10,785 nucleotides of DNA from Candidatus Thorarchaeota archaeon (lineage in GTDB: Archaea > Asgardarchaeota > Thorarchaeia > Thorarchaeales > Thorarchaeaceae). The translations under genes were made by a program, and so were the position numbers. The DNA lies in contig DAOWDY010000109.1 in NCBI GenBank assembly GCA_030638785.1, positions 1 through 10,785 of the forward strand. Direction: 5' to 3'. The stretch's first letter is position 1, and each line of letters begins with the position of its first letter. Shown piece after piece: positions 1-6,801 of the stretch. The notes under the pieces were generated by a model, which saw nothing but the letters and a program-made list of their open reading frames with translations, did no database searches and was not told where the DNA came from.

Positions 1-1715
1 CCCTTCATGAGGGTCTCCAAAGCATTCTGAATTAGCATCTCAGTCTTAGCGTCAATCGAGCTTGTAGAATAATCTAGGATGAGAATCTTAGGATTTGCTA
101 GCAGTGCTCGAGCAATAGCGATCCTCTGTTTTTGTCCACCACTAAGAGTAACTCCTCTTTCACCAACAATAGATTCGTATCCTTTCTCTAGTGTTTCTAT
201 GAAGTCGTGAATATTTGCTGCTTTGGCAGCTGCAATCACATCCTCAATTTCCGCATCTGGTTTTGCAAATGCAATGTTCTCTCGAACAGTAGCTGAGAAT
301 AGGAATGGGTCTTGGTGAACCATCCCGATGTTTCCTCTTAGACTATTGATTCCAAAATAAGAGATATCAATATCATCGATGAAGACCTTTCCTGGAGTCA
401 TTAATGAATACTCTTCATCTTGGATTCTAACCTTGCCATCCTTTACAGAGTATTCAGAGTCACCAATTCGGACCTTACCCTTCTCGTCTACCTTGTATGC
501 ACGTCCTTCATACTCAAGGACAAGACTGGGATCTGCATCATAGAATCTTGGGATCAGATTGACGAGACTTGTCTTTCCTGAACCAGTTCCTCCAAGAAGT
601 GCCACAATTTGCCCCGGTTTAACTTCCATACTGATGTCCTTCAGAATATAGTCGCTACCACGGTAACTGAAGTAGACATGCTCGAATGTGACATGCCCAT
701 TGATTTCATGTTCAACAGGTGTGTCTGGGTCATTTACTTCGTCCTTATGATCCAAGATATAGAAAGCTCTCTCTGAGGAAGCTGAGGCTCTTTGATACAT
801 TCCCACAGACCAGGATAAGAAACGGGCTGGTAGCATCAGCATCCCAATCAGAGTCACAAAGCCCACAAATACACCAAGAGATAGGTCTCCCAGGACGTAC
901 GAGTACCCTCCCATATAGATTAGGAGACCAGTAATCAAACCAAACAGCGTCGGGAGTAATGGTCTATAGAACGCGAATAACCTGAAGGCCTCAATTCTTG
1001 TGTCTGTGAACTTCCTGTTCTCTTCCTCAACTCGCTTAGTTTCTCTATCTCCTGCAGCATATGACTTGATGACTTTCATTCCTACAATATTCTCGGCAAG
1101 AACAGAGCTGAGATCTCCGTACTGTTCACGGGCCTTGTAAAATATGGGCCGAACCTTTCTAGCAAAGCTGTAGATAAAGAAAATCATAATCGGTAGAATT
1201 AGCAGCATGTAGGAAGTCAGTGTGGGACTTAGTGAGTACATTGCAATGTATACGCCAATGGTCATTGTGATACCAATGAAGACTATCCGGTAGCCCCAAT
1301 AATTCCATTCTCTCAGCATGGTTACGTCAGTGGTCACACGAGCCAGAAGCTGTCCAGTTTCCTCTTTGTCATAGAACGCTAGGTCTTTCTCCATGAGGGC
1401 ATCATAGAGATTTCTTCTGAGGTCATATATGACTGATTGAGCCAAAATTGCGGCTCCGTATCTTCCGGTGATATCACATATCATGTAAAGAGCAGCCAAT
1501 ACGAAGTAGAGGAACACCTGTGGGACAAGAAGGTCATACTGTGCTCCATAGATCACATTGTCTATGATGCTCACCATAACAAGTGGGGCCATGATGTTGA
1601 AAATCTGCCCAATCCCCGCAAATGTAAGAAATCCCAAGAATAGTTTCTTGTGTCCAAGAGCATATCCTGTTAATCTTCGCATGTATCCCATGGTCTTGCC
1701 CATCCGAAACTCCAT
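1..1715 (-). CDS. ABC exporter half-transporter (type IV TMD fused to NBD), 3'-truncated by window edge
   Basis: Reading the minus strand from ATG at 1715 gives 571 codons open to the left edge. It is an ATP-driven membrane exporter subunit that must dimerise; the substrate is unknown. Residues about 20-310 form the six-helix membrane domain, including the coupling-helix region GQLLARVTTDV (121-131). The ATPase domain follows: A-loop Tyr351, Walker A GGTGSGKTS (375-383), Q-loop Gln468, signature LSGGQ (524-528), Walker B ending at Asp548 and D-loop Asp555. The H-loop and C-terminus lie outside the window. Two oddities: the catalytic Glu after Asp548 is Tyr549 (LDYSTSSID), and about 45 extra residues sit between Walker A and the Q-loop. 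A non-Glu residue here is typical of the degenerate subunit of heterodimeric exporters such as TM287/288, so a partner gene downstream (off the left edge) is expected. The start is supported by an in-frame TAA nine bases upstream and a TATA-like box; ATG at 1703 is an alternative. Confidence 0.95.
   Translation of the reverse strand, partial: MEFRMGKTMGYMRRLTGYALGHKKLFLGFLTFAGIGQIFNIMAPLVMVSIIDNVIYGAQYDLLVPQVFLYFVLAALYMICDITGRYGAAILAQSVIYDLRRNLYDALMEKDLAFYDKEETGQLLARVTTDVTMLREWNYWGYRIVFIGITMTIGVYIAMYSLSPTLTSYMLLILPIMIFFIYSFARKVRPIFYKAREQYGDLSSVLAENIVGMKVIKSYAAGDRETKRVEEENRKFTDTRIEAFRLFAFYRPLLPTLFGLITGLLIYMGGYSYVLGDLSLGVFVGFVTLIGMLMLPARFLSWSVGMYQRASASSERAFYILDHKDEVNDPDTPVEHEINGHVTFEHVYFSYRGSDYILKDISMEVKPGQIVALLGGTGSGKTSLVNLIPRFYDADPSLVLEYEGRAYKVDEKGKVRIGDSEYSVKDGKVRIQDEEYSLMTPGKVFIDDIDISYFGINSLRGNIGMVHQDPFLFSATVRENIAFAKPDAEIEDVIAAAKAANIHDFIETLEKGYESIVGERGVTLSGGQKQRIAIARALLANPKILILDYSTSSIDAKTEMLIQNALETLMK
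399..536 (-). repeat. Inserted beta-hairpin-like repeat inside the ABC ATPase domain
   Basis: This segment encodes residues 394-439 of the ABC protein, between Walker A and the Q-loop. Two 12-residue units, GKVRIGDSEYSV (413-424) and GKVRIQDEEYSL (427-438), are followed at once by the normal family segment GKVFIDDIDISY (442-453), which they resemble. Walker A Lys to Q-loop Gln is 87 residues here, against roughly 40-45 in typical exporters such as MsbA. The nucleotide copies have diverged, so the duplication is old. Its function is unknown. Confidence 0.75.
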
Positions 1716-1745
1716 GAAGGTTTATGATAAGAGTTACGTAATGAA

Positions 1746-1755
1746 CCTATAAATT
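1746..1755 (-). promoter_or_regulatory. TATA-like promoter element for the ABC transporter gene
   Basis: On the minus strand this reads AATTTATAGG, a good archaeal TATA box. Its core (1748-1753) is centred about 35 bases before the ATG at 1715. Transcription starting about 26 bases downstream would leave a leader of roughly 10 bases, so the gene is probably near-leaderless and transcribed separately from the flavodoxin gene just upstream. Confidence 0.6.
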
Positions 1756-1764
1756 GAGTCTTGA

Positions 1765-2178
1765 TTATGAACAGGAGTCCGCTAGGGACTCTCCAAGTTC
1801 TCTACATTTACCCAGCATCTCTTCATTTGGATAGTCCTTTACTCTAAGCGGCTTCCCCACTAGCTTCCCGCCTTTCTCCTCAAGAATTCCCGCAATTTCG
1901 CCAGGAGCTTCACCACTCCATCCATAGGACCCATATGCTACAACCGGGAGTCCGTTGAGTGGTTGCAAAGCCGAGAGTATTTGTCGAACCTTAGGTAGGG
2001 TCCTTTTCATTCTGGTCGAGCTTCCTACTGCTAGAGCGCAGACATCTTCAATAATCTCGAAGTCCTTTGCGTCGACAACTTCACATTCCTTCCCCTTCCC
2101 TTTTGCACCTTCACAAATCGCATCTGCCATTGCCTTTGTGCGGCCTCTAGTGCTTTCATAGATGACAAGTACCTTCAT
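1765..2178 (-). CDS. Flavodoxin / flavodoxin-like FMN protein
   Basis: A 137-residue single-domain flavodoxin, close to the usual length of short-chain flavodoxins. It should bind FMN and carry electrons in the cytoplasm. The first strand and phosphate-binding loop read VLVIYESTRGRT (residues 3-14), matching the family pattern T/S-x-x-G-x-T. A second loop, AVGSST (50-55), and a third, YGSYGWSGEA (82-91), with Tyr and Trp where aromatic residues usually pack against the flavin ring, complete the site. The same domain forms the C-terminal half of FprA-type flavodiiron proteins, but no diiron domain is present here. It starts with ATG at 2178 and has no strong Shine-Dalgarno sequence; a weak TATA-like CCTTTAGTT about 33 bases upstream suggests a leaderless message. 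It is divergent from the endonuclease III gene, and its redox partner is not evident from the neighbours. Confidence 0.9.
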   Translation of the reverse strand: MKVLVIYESTRGRTKAMADAICEGAKGKGKECEVVDAKDFEIIEDVCALAVGSSTRMKRTLPKVRQILSALQPLNGLPVVAYGSYGWSGEAPGEIAGILEEKGGKLVGKPLRVKDYPNEEMLGKCRELGESLADSCS

Positions 2179-2249
2179 TGTAACTCAGTTTTCTGGTCAC
2201 ACAGAAGAACTAAAGGATAACGGATTGGTCGTTATTCAAGTCCGCTCAT

Positions 2250-2254
2250 GGTGA
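2250..2254 (+). promoter_or_regulatory. Shine-Dalgarno sequence fixing the GTG start of endonuclease III
   Basis: GGTGA lies seven bases before the GTG at 2262. The nearby ATGs at 2248 and 2255 are in other frames, and an in-frame TGA at 2256 rules out an earlier start. Confidence 0.65.
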
Positions 2255-2261
2255 ATGACAA

Positions 2262-2933
2262 GTGTTGAATTCAAAAAAGAAGGCTGCAACGGTCTGCAAG
2301 ATACTGATTAAGAACTATGGTGACGAGATAGTTGAGAGAAGCCTCGAGCCAATTGATGAACTGGTTCTTACCATTCTAAGTCAGAATACAAATGACATCA
2401 ACATGTTCCGTGCATTTGAGAATCTGAAGTCCACCTATCCTACATGGGGAGAAGTTTTAGCAGCTACAGAAGAGGATCTTGGAGAGGTCATCAAATCATC
2501 AGGTTTCTTTCGTGTAAAAGCCAGACGAATCAAAGCCACACTTTCTGAGATTGTTGAGAGAGTGGGAAAACTGGACCTCTCTCATCTTGAGAGTATGCCT
2601 GTTACAGATGCCACAGAGTGGTTGACTTCCCTGCACGGTGTAGGTCCAAAGACAGCTGCTATCGTACTTCTGTTCTGCTTTGGAATGGCTACCTTACCTG
2701 TTGATACTCATGTGTGGAGAGTAACGAAGAGGTTAGGTCTAATACCTGAAAAAACCTCCCGTGAGAAAGCACAGATTCTACTTGAGGAAATTCTTCCCAA
2801 GAAGTGTATCTATTCAATGAATCACAATCTTATCAAGCATGGCCGTGAAGTCTGTAAAGCCCAGAAGCCAAGGTGTGAAGATTGCTTTATGAAAGACATC
2901 TGTGAATTCTTTCAATCAACAACCATCTCATAA
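2262..2933 (+). CDS. nth: Endonuclease III (DNA glycosylase/AP lyase, HhH-GPD, 4Fe-4S)
   Basis: A 223-residue base-excision-repair enzyme that removes oxidised pyrimidines and nicks the abasic site. Visible landmarks are LSQNTND (residues 39-45), the helix-hairpin-helix LHGVGPKTA (124-132) with the catalytic lysine Lys130, the catalytic aspartate Asp148 in PVDTHVWRV, and the C-terminal iron-sulfur loop with Cys198, Cys205, Cys208 and Cys214 in the classic C-x6-C-x2-C-x5-C spacing. Length and all key residues are normal for Nth, and nothing suggests MutY (no C-terminal extension). Lys plus Asp indicates a bifunctional glycosylase/lyase. The start is GTG. The gene is divergent from the flavodoxin gene across 83 bases, and the antiporter gene follows about 90 bases downstream. 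Confidence 0.95.
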   Translation: MLNSKKKAATVCKILIKNYGDEIVERSLEPIDELVLTILSQNTNDINMFRAFENLKSTYPTWGEVLAATEEDLGEVIKSSGFFRVKARRIKATLSEIVERVGKLDLSHLESMPVTDATEWLTSLHGVGPKTAAIVLLFCFGMATLPVDTHVWRVTKRLGLIPEKTSREKAQILLEEILPKKCIYSMNHNLIKHGREVCKAQKPRCEDCFMKDICEFFQSTTIS

Positions 2934-3024
2934 AATAGACATTTGGCTATCTAATTATTATAGACGCCATCGCAACACCTTAAAGGACCCAGAATACCCC
3001 AAGCAATTATCGATACAAAATGAG

Positions 3025-4368
3025 ATGGAGCGAAGCCCTCACGTGCAAGAATTACTATTGGAAGATATATTGTTGGTAATTGGTGCGGCAATAGTATTAG
3101 CTTTTGCAGGTGCAGCCATTCTGAAGAAGGCTGGAATTCCGCAAACGCTTGGATTCATGTTGGCTGGCGTGCTCCTTGGAATCTTTGGAATCATGACTAA
3201 CGAACTCACTCAAGCACTCGGTTTTATGGTTTCACTTGCTCTTGGACTGATTGGATATAATATTGGTCACGAACTACAAAGTGACCAACTGAAAGGCAGG
3301 ATCAAGAAGCTCATTGGAATTGTTGTAATCGAAGCAACTGCTGCATTCATCCTTGTTACTCTTCTTACCTATCTTCTCATTCAACAATTACATATAGCGA
3401 TTCTATTTGGTGCGTTGGCAAGCGCTACTGCACCCGCGGCAACAGCAGATGTTGTGTGGGAGTGTGAAACTGAAGGCCCCCTTACATCTTCGTTGATGTT
3501 TGTTTTAGCTGGAGACGATATTGTGGCAGTAATTCTAACCAATTTCGCCTTGGCCTATGCTGTCTGGTTCTATAATCCCATTGCAGTTTCTTTTGCTATC
3601 ATGCTCTTAGATCCCATAATCAAAATAATCGGTTCTGCCATCGTGGGCGGTGGATTCGCTTTTATATTCCTAAAAGTTGTAGGCCTCGAGAAAGATCGAG
3701 GAAAGCTACTTGAATTAGAATTAGGATTAGTCATACTACTAGTCGGTCTAGTGGATTTCTTAGGATTCAGTGACATCTTTGCTGCCATGGTTTTTGGTTT
3801 CTTTGTAGGCAGAAATATACCTAAGGAGACTGAACCAGTCCCTCACCTGCTTCAGCGCATAATGGCTCCGGTCATTATGATCTTCTTTGTCATGGTTGGA
3901 GCAAGAATGGCTCACCTTCTAACACTTGAGAGTGTAATCACTACTGTCATCATTGTAGCCATTGTCTATCTCGGAGGTCGGACCATTGCAAAATACTTTG
4001 GAACTAGGATTGGTGCAACACTAGTTAATGAATCTGAGAATGTCAGAAAATACCTTGGAACCTGTCTGTTCTGCCAGGCGGGAGTAGCACTAGGTCTCTC
4101 TTTCTTAGTAGAGGAGCAATTTGTTTCTATGGGAGGTGCTGCAGCTGAGATGGGAGTACTGATACTTGGAGTGGTCGCACTCTCGACAATGGTCCTGGAA
4201 GGCTTTGGACCAATGGCAGTTAAATTCAGTCTTAATCGGGCTGGAGAAATGCCTGCGGATGGTGATATGTTCAATCCATCTGAAATCAAAACAATTAAGA
4301 TTGCTCAGCCTGATTCTACTGAATTCTCTCCTCTTGATGACGACAACGAAGTGTGGCAAGATAAATAA
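3025..4368 (+). CDS. CPA-family Na+(K+)/H+ antiporter
   Basis: A 447-residue polytopic membrane protein with about 12 hydrophobic segments, exchanging Na+ or K+ for protons across the cytoplasmic membrane. The discontinuous-helix region ASATAPAATADV (residues 132-143) and the aspartate pair AGDDIVAV (162-169, Asp164-Asp165) match the ion-binding site of CPA2-type exchangers. Arg294 in FFVMVGARM sits where the family keeps a basic residue in a late helix. A charged cytoplasmic tail of about 45 residues follows the last helix; no TrkA-N (RCK) domain is attached, unlike KefB/KefC. The open frame continues upstream to ATG 2902 inside endonuclease III, but that extension is polar and unlike the family, so I chose ATG 3025. 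GTG 3043 (GGAG at 3027-3030) is a second candidate. TATA-like sequences at 2954-2963 and 2979-2986 suggest its own promoter. Confidence 0.9.
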   Translation: MERSPHVQELLLEDILLVIGAAIVLAFAGAAILKKAGIPQTLGFMLAGVLLGIFGIMTNELTQALGFMVSLALGLIGYNIGHELQSDQLKGRIKKLIGIVVIEATAAFILVTLLTYLLIQQLHIAILFGALASATAPAATADVVWECETEGPLTSSLMFVLAGDDIVAVILTNFALAYAVWFYNPIAVSFAIMLLDPIIKIIGSAIVGGGFAFIFLKVVGLEKDRGKLLELELGLVILLVGLVDFLGFSDIFAAMVFGFFVGRNIPKETEPVPHLLQRIMAPVIMIFFVMVGARMAHLLTLESVITTVIIVAIVYLGGRTIAKYFGTRIGATLVNESENVRKYLGTCLFCQAGVALGLSFLVEEQFVSMGGAAAEMGVLILGVVALSTMVLEGFGPMAVKFSLNRAGEMPADGDMFNPSEIKTIKIAQPDSTEFSPLDDDNEVWQDK

Positions 4369-4401
4369 CTGGTAGGCTGTCTTAATCGCAGTTGATTGAA
4401 A

Positions 4402-4695
4402 ATGACTTCCAATTGTATAAGAGATGAATCTTGGCAGATTCTTTGTCGAGTTGTAAAACAGGAAGGAACATGTCACGCTGGTCACAAAGTTGGGGATGAG
4501 ATACTCTTCACCGGTGATGAGGTCAAGGGCAAGATTTGCATGAGTGCAATGTACTCAATGGTTCCGAAAATATATGCTATGATGTACAATGCACGCTTCC
4601 CGTGGCTGAAAGACCAATGTGTGTCAACGCATGCCTGTCCAGATGGATTCAACCCAGTTATGTTTGAAGTTATCCGTGTAGACCCAGTAACATAG
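4402..4695 (+). CDS. Small TIGR04076-like Cys-rich protein
   Basis: About 97 residues, cytoplasmic, function unknown. The pattern is that of TIGR04076: an early Cys region with Cys15 and Cys24, KVGDEILF (29-36), Cys46, a stretch around PKIYAMMYNARFPWL (55-69), and CPDGFNPVMFEVIRV (79-93) near the C-terminus. Cys24, Cys46 and Cys79 look like the conserved positions, and Cys5 and Cys73 are extra. Several cysteines might bind a metal or react with thiols, but no activity is established to my knowledge. ATG 4402 is preferred over TTG 4396, two codons upstream. A TATA-like GATAAATAA at 4360-4368 overlaps the end of the antiporter gene and would give a short leader. Confidence 0.8.
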   Translation: MTSNCIRDESWQILCRVVKQEGTCHAGHKVGDEILFTGDEVKGKICMSAMYSMVPKIYAMMYNARFPWLKDQCVSTHACPDGFNPVMFEVIRVDPVT

Positions 4696-4706
4696 TTATT
4701 CTATGT
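4690..4706. terminator. Small hairpin spanning two abutting convergent stop codons
   Basis: ACATAG (4690-4695) and CTATGT (4701-4706) form a perfect 6-bp inverted repeat around a 5-base loop. The plus-strand gene stops with TAG at 4693-4695 and the minus-strand gene with TAA at 4698-4696, so both stops lie inside it. It could mark a shared transcription end. There is no T-tract beside it, so the terminator role is weak. Confidence 0.3.
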
Positions 4707-5070
4707 CATAGATTTCCTCATCATCTTCCTGTTTCTCTTCGAGCAATTCCGGATGAGCATCTGACATGTCCTTGAGAACCGCTTCCTCTAGTTCTCGATT
4801 TGACATAGTTACATTGAATCTACCAAACCAACCGCATTCTAGACAATAGTACGCTGGCTGAAAACTACCAATATATCCAAGATCTGGAAATGATGTCAGT
4901 TGAACCAATCTATGACTCTTGCAAACCGGACAAATGACAATATCCGCATCTATACCCTTCCGCTTTAATTCGTCAAGTGCCTCTCTAACTGCTCGCATTC
5001 GACGAATGTCCCGAAGCTCTTTCTCTGATAGTTGGCCCAATGTTTGCGGAGCTGACAGATTATTCACCAT
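4696..5070 (-). CDS. Zinc-ribbon protein of unknown function with acidic tail
   Basis: A soluble protein of 124 residues. Residues about 14-38 are a charged, probably helical segment rich in Arg, Glu and Leu. Two CxxC knuckles, CPVC (47-50) and CLEC (76-79), are 25 residues apart and should form one zinc ribbon. The C-terminal 20 residues are strongly acidic (EEKQEDDEEIYDIE). Zinc ribbons with flanking charged helices occur in transcription- and translation-associated archaeal proteins, but I do not recognise this family. ATG 5070 is chosen over TTG 5076 because a TATA-like box centred near 5093 puts the transcription start almost on it; GAAGG just upstream could also help initiation. The gene is convergent with the TIGR04076-like gene, the stops touching. 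Confidence 0.8.
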   Translation of the reverse strand: MVNNLSAPQTLGQLSEKELRDIRRMRAVREALDELKRKGIDADIVICPVCKSHRLVQLTSFPDLGYIGSFQPAYYCLECGWFGRFNVTMSNRELEEAVLKDMSDAHPELLEEKQEDDEEIYDIE

Positions 5071-5088
5071 CTTCAACCTTCAATAGTA

Positions 5089-5099
5089 CCATTATACAG
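5089..5099 (-). promoter_or_regulatory. TATA-like element for the zinc-ribbon gene
   Basis: The minus strand reads CTGTATAATGG. The TATAAT core (5096-5091) is about 24 bases from the ATG at 5070, the geometry of a leaderless archaeal transcript. Confidence 0.5.
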
Positions 5100-5134
5100 T
5101 TTTCGTAGAGGAAAACATGTACTATATCTAAATG

Positions 5135-5581
5135 TCACACAAACACGTGTCCAATGAGATACCAATAAGCTCCAAGTATGAATGAAATCACCCAAATCGC
5201 GACGGTCAAAAGCATCACAGGGCGGGTTCTCTTGAGGAGTTTCAGGGGCATCTCTTTCTTTGTCACAAACATGAGAACCATAATCAAACCGAGTGCAATT
5301 CCAATAATGCCAAGAGTATCATGAGCAATCTGGTACCAGTTTTCCATGGGACTTGCAAGCATTAATGGAAGTCGTTCCAGAGCAATCGGAATCATCCATG
5401 CTCCAACTGTTATTGAATGAAAAAGTACAGCAGGATACACCGCTCGATGGTGTAACTTGAAATTCATTCGTCTTGCGCCATACAACCAGCCTATCATTAA
5501 AGCTACAACAATGACAGTTTCTGCCATCATCACAGCTAATGCAAATAATTCATAGAATTCCGGAGTTAATCCAAGTTGCAT
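5135..5581 (-). CDS. Four-helix membrane protein, DUF420-like
   Basis: 148 residues with four hydrophobic helices at about 11-35, 48-68, 88-107 and 121-146. Histidines sit near helix ends: His44-His45 (KLHHR), His55, His87 (IAHDTLG) and His145 (YLIGH). The layout resembles DUF420, small four-helix membrane proteins sometimes found near respiratory oxidase genes, and more loosely cytochrome b561-type heme proteins. Helix-located histidines would allow heme or metal binding, but this is inference. No oxidase genes are visible nearby, so context does not help. ATG 5581 is preferred over the GTG immediately before it; I see no strong Shine-Dalgarno sequence. It is on the same strand as the zinc-ribbon gene, which follows after 64 bases and has its own promoter element. 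Confidence 0.75.
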   Translation of the reverse strand: MQLGLTPEFYELFALAVMMAETVIVVALMIGWLYGARRMNFKLHHRAVYPAVLFHSITVGAWMIPIALERLPLMLASPMENWYQIAHDTLGIIGIALGLIMVLMFVTKKEMPLKLLKRTRPVMLLTVAIWVISFILGAYWYLIGHVFV

Positions 5582-5720
5582 CACTTTACACTACACTCCA
5601 TTTTTCGCAGATATCACTAACTCTTCCTCTCAAAAAGAATGTACTTATCCTGCAAAAGCATCGTCCAAATAAAAACTCGTTGCTGCATTTTATTGTATGT
5701 TTCTCTTCTGAGTTGCACAT

Positions 5721-5730
5721 ACTTAATATC
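5721..5730 (+). promoter_or_regulatory. Possible TATA element for the DinB-like gene cluster
   Basis: ACTTAATATC is AT-rich and lies about 50 bases before the ATG at 5775, which would leave a leader long enough to hold the Shine-Dalgarno sequence at 5765-5770. The 193-base gap 5582-5774 separates divergent genes and otherwise shows nothing I can name. Confidence 0.35.
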
Positions 5731-5764
5731 AAATCGCATCTAGCAAGAGCACAGGTAATCGATG

Positions 5765-5770
5765 GGTGAT
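5765..5770 (+). promoter_or_regulatory. Shine-Dalgarno sequence fixing the start of the DinB-like gene
   Basis: GGTGAT lies four bases before ATG 5775. The in-frame GTG at 5766 falls inside it, so ATG 5775 is the better start. Confidence 0.65.
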
Positions 5771-5774
5771 TCTC

Positions 5775-6278
5775 ATGAGTGAAATCGAGATGATAAGACA
5801 TCTTGCAAGGACGACCCGTAAATGGAGAGAGCGGGCGTTGAAAGGAATCATGGATGCTGGACAATCAGATCTTGCATACCGTCCCTCAACTGGAATGTCA
5901 TCACTTGGTTGGTTAATTGCTCATCAAGCAGCAGTCTATGATTTCAGCCTGAATCATTTGATACAATCCAGTCCGCCATTAAGACCCGACCTCTTCAAAG
6001 CACATCTTCCAGGGACTAAAGGAGATTGGTCAGGTGCTACGTTGGAGGAAATGAATCAATATTATGATGATTGTGAAACCGCATTCCTCACATGGGTTGA
6101 AAATGCGCAGCAATCAGATTTCGAACGTGTAGTTGATGGAGAAAACATCCCGAAGTTTTTCCAGGGGATGACTGTCCTAGAGATCATTTCCAATTTGTTT
6201 GTTCATCTGAATCATCATAACGGCCATCTTTCATCTATCAAGGGTGACCTAATGACAAGACATGACACTCACATCTAG
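5775..6278 (+). CDS. DinB / DfsB-like four-helix metal-binding protein
   Basis: A cytoplasmic protein of 167 residues with the DinB-like four-helix fold. The expected metal ligands are visible: His50 in GWLIAHQAAVYDF, and His147 with His151 in HLNHHNGHL (H-x3-H) near the C-terminus. Family members include thiol-dependent S-transferases and maleylpyruvate isomerases using mycothiol or bacillithiol, and many of unknown activity; no particular reaction can be assigned. Length is typical. The gene has a good GGTGAT Shine-Dalgarno sequence and is followed after about 22 bases by the membrane winged-helix gene, so the two are probably cotranscribed. Whether the functions are linked is unknown. Confidence 0.85.
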   Translation: MSEIEMIRHLARTTRKWRERALKGIMDAGQSDLAYRPSTGMSSLGWLIAHQAAVYDFSLNHLIQSSPPLRPDLFKAHLPGTKGDWSGATLEEMNQYYDDCETAFLTWVENAQQSDFERVVDGENIPKFFQGMTVLEIISNLFVHLNHHNGHLSSIKGDLMTRHDTHI

Positions 6279-6300
6279 CATTGGACTGGGGATGTAAAAG

Positions 6301-6801
6301 CTGGGAAGAGAATCTACTGGACGTTGGAAGCATCTAGATTTTCTGCTTGTTATTGTAACAATAATAATTCTCACAGCTTCTATTTGGATCTGGATTTTGG
6401 CAATGCCAATTGCTCGAGAGGTTGTCTTTCTTGCAGCAACTATCGCTTTTGTTATCGCCCTTGTGCTTGTTGTGAATGTTGCAGTTCTAGTCCTGTTTCG
6501 CCTTCAACAGAGAGTCAGTCACCTAGAGAATCTTGTTTCGCAGAGAGAAGATGATCCTTCTAAGCCCCTTGCACAACCTGAAGTAATCGTTGTCACCCTT
6601 ACTAAAATCGAGCGTAGAGTAATCAATCGACTTGAAGAAAATGGAGGAACGCTCACCCAAGATGAGCTAAGAAGAGCAACAGGCCTGAGCAAGTCAACTC
6701 TGAGTGTGACTCTCAAGGGTCTTGAACGGAAATCTCTGGTGAGCAGGAAAGAGGCTGGACGCACGAAAACAGTGAAGTTGGAGAGGAAGGTACCGCGATG
6801 A
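6301..6801 (+). CDS. Membrane-anchored winged-helix DNA-binding protein, non-standard start
   Basis: Read from CTG 6301 this is 166 residues: two hydrophobic helices (about 13-35 and 41-66), a short coiled linker (RLQQRVSHLENLVSQRE, 67-83), then a C-terminal winged helix. The helix-turn-helix covers TQDELRRATGLSKSTLSV (119-136), with the wing at SRKEAGRTKTVKL. It resembles archaeal MarR/DUF7343-type regulators tethered to the membrane, with the DNA-binding domain expected inside the cell. The first ordinary start codon, TTG 6397, would remove most of the first helix. Upstream of CTG 6301 the frame has ATG 6292 followed at once by TAA 6295. GGGGAT at 6288-6293 could act as a Shine-Dalgarno sequence for CTG. 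The gene lies between the DinB-like gene and the surface protein and may regulate the latter (inference). Confidence 0.8.
   Translation: MGRESTGRWKHLDFLLVIVTIIILTASIWIWILAMPIAREVVFLAATIAFVIALVLVVNVAVLVLFRLQQRVSHLENLVSQREDDPSKPLAQPEVIVVTLTKIERRVINRLEENGGTLTQDELRRATGLSKSTLSVTLKGLERKSLVSRKEAGRTKTVKLERKVPR

Noticed and set aside
2902..3024. N-terminal extension of the antiporter from ATG 2902
   Set aside because: It overlaps the end of endonuclease III, has no Shine-Dalgarno sequence, is polar and lacks resemblance to antiporter N-termini; TATA-like sequences lie inside it.
4105..4485. 126-codon minus-strand ORF opposite the antiporter and TIGR04076-like genes
   Set aside because: It is antisense to two clear genes and has no domain or start signal.
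5586..5864. 92-codon minus-strand ORF upstream of the DUF420-like gene
   Set aside because: It overlaps the promoter region and the DinB-like gene on the other strand and has shadow-like composition.
6324..6554. 76-codon ORF in another frame of the membrane regulator gene
   Set aside because: Its Ser/Cys-rich translation is an out-of-frame reading of the transmembrane helices. I considered a frameshift joining it to the regulator, but the regulator frame is already continuous from 6298.
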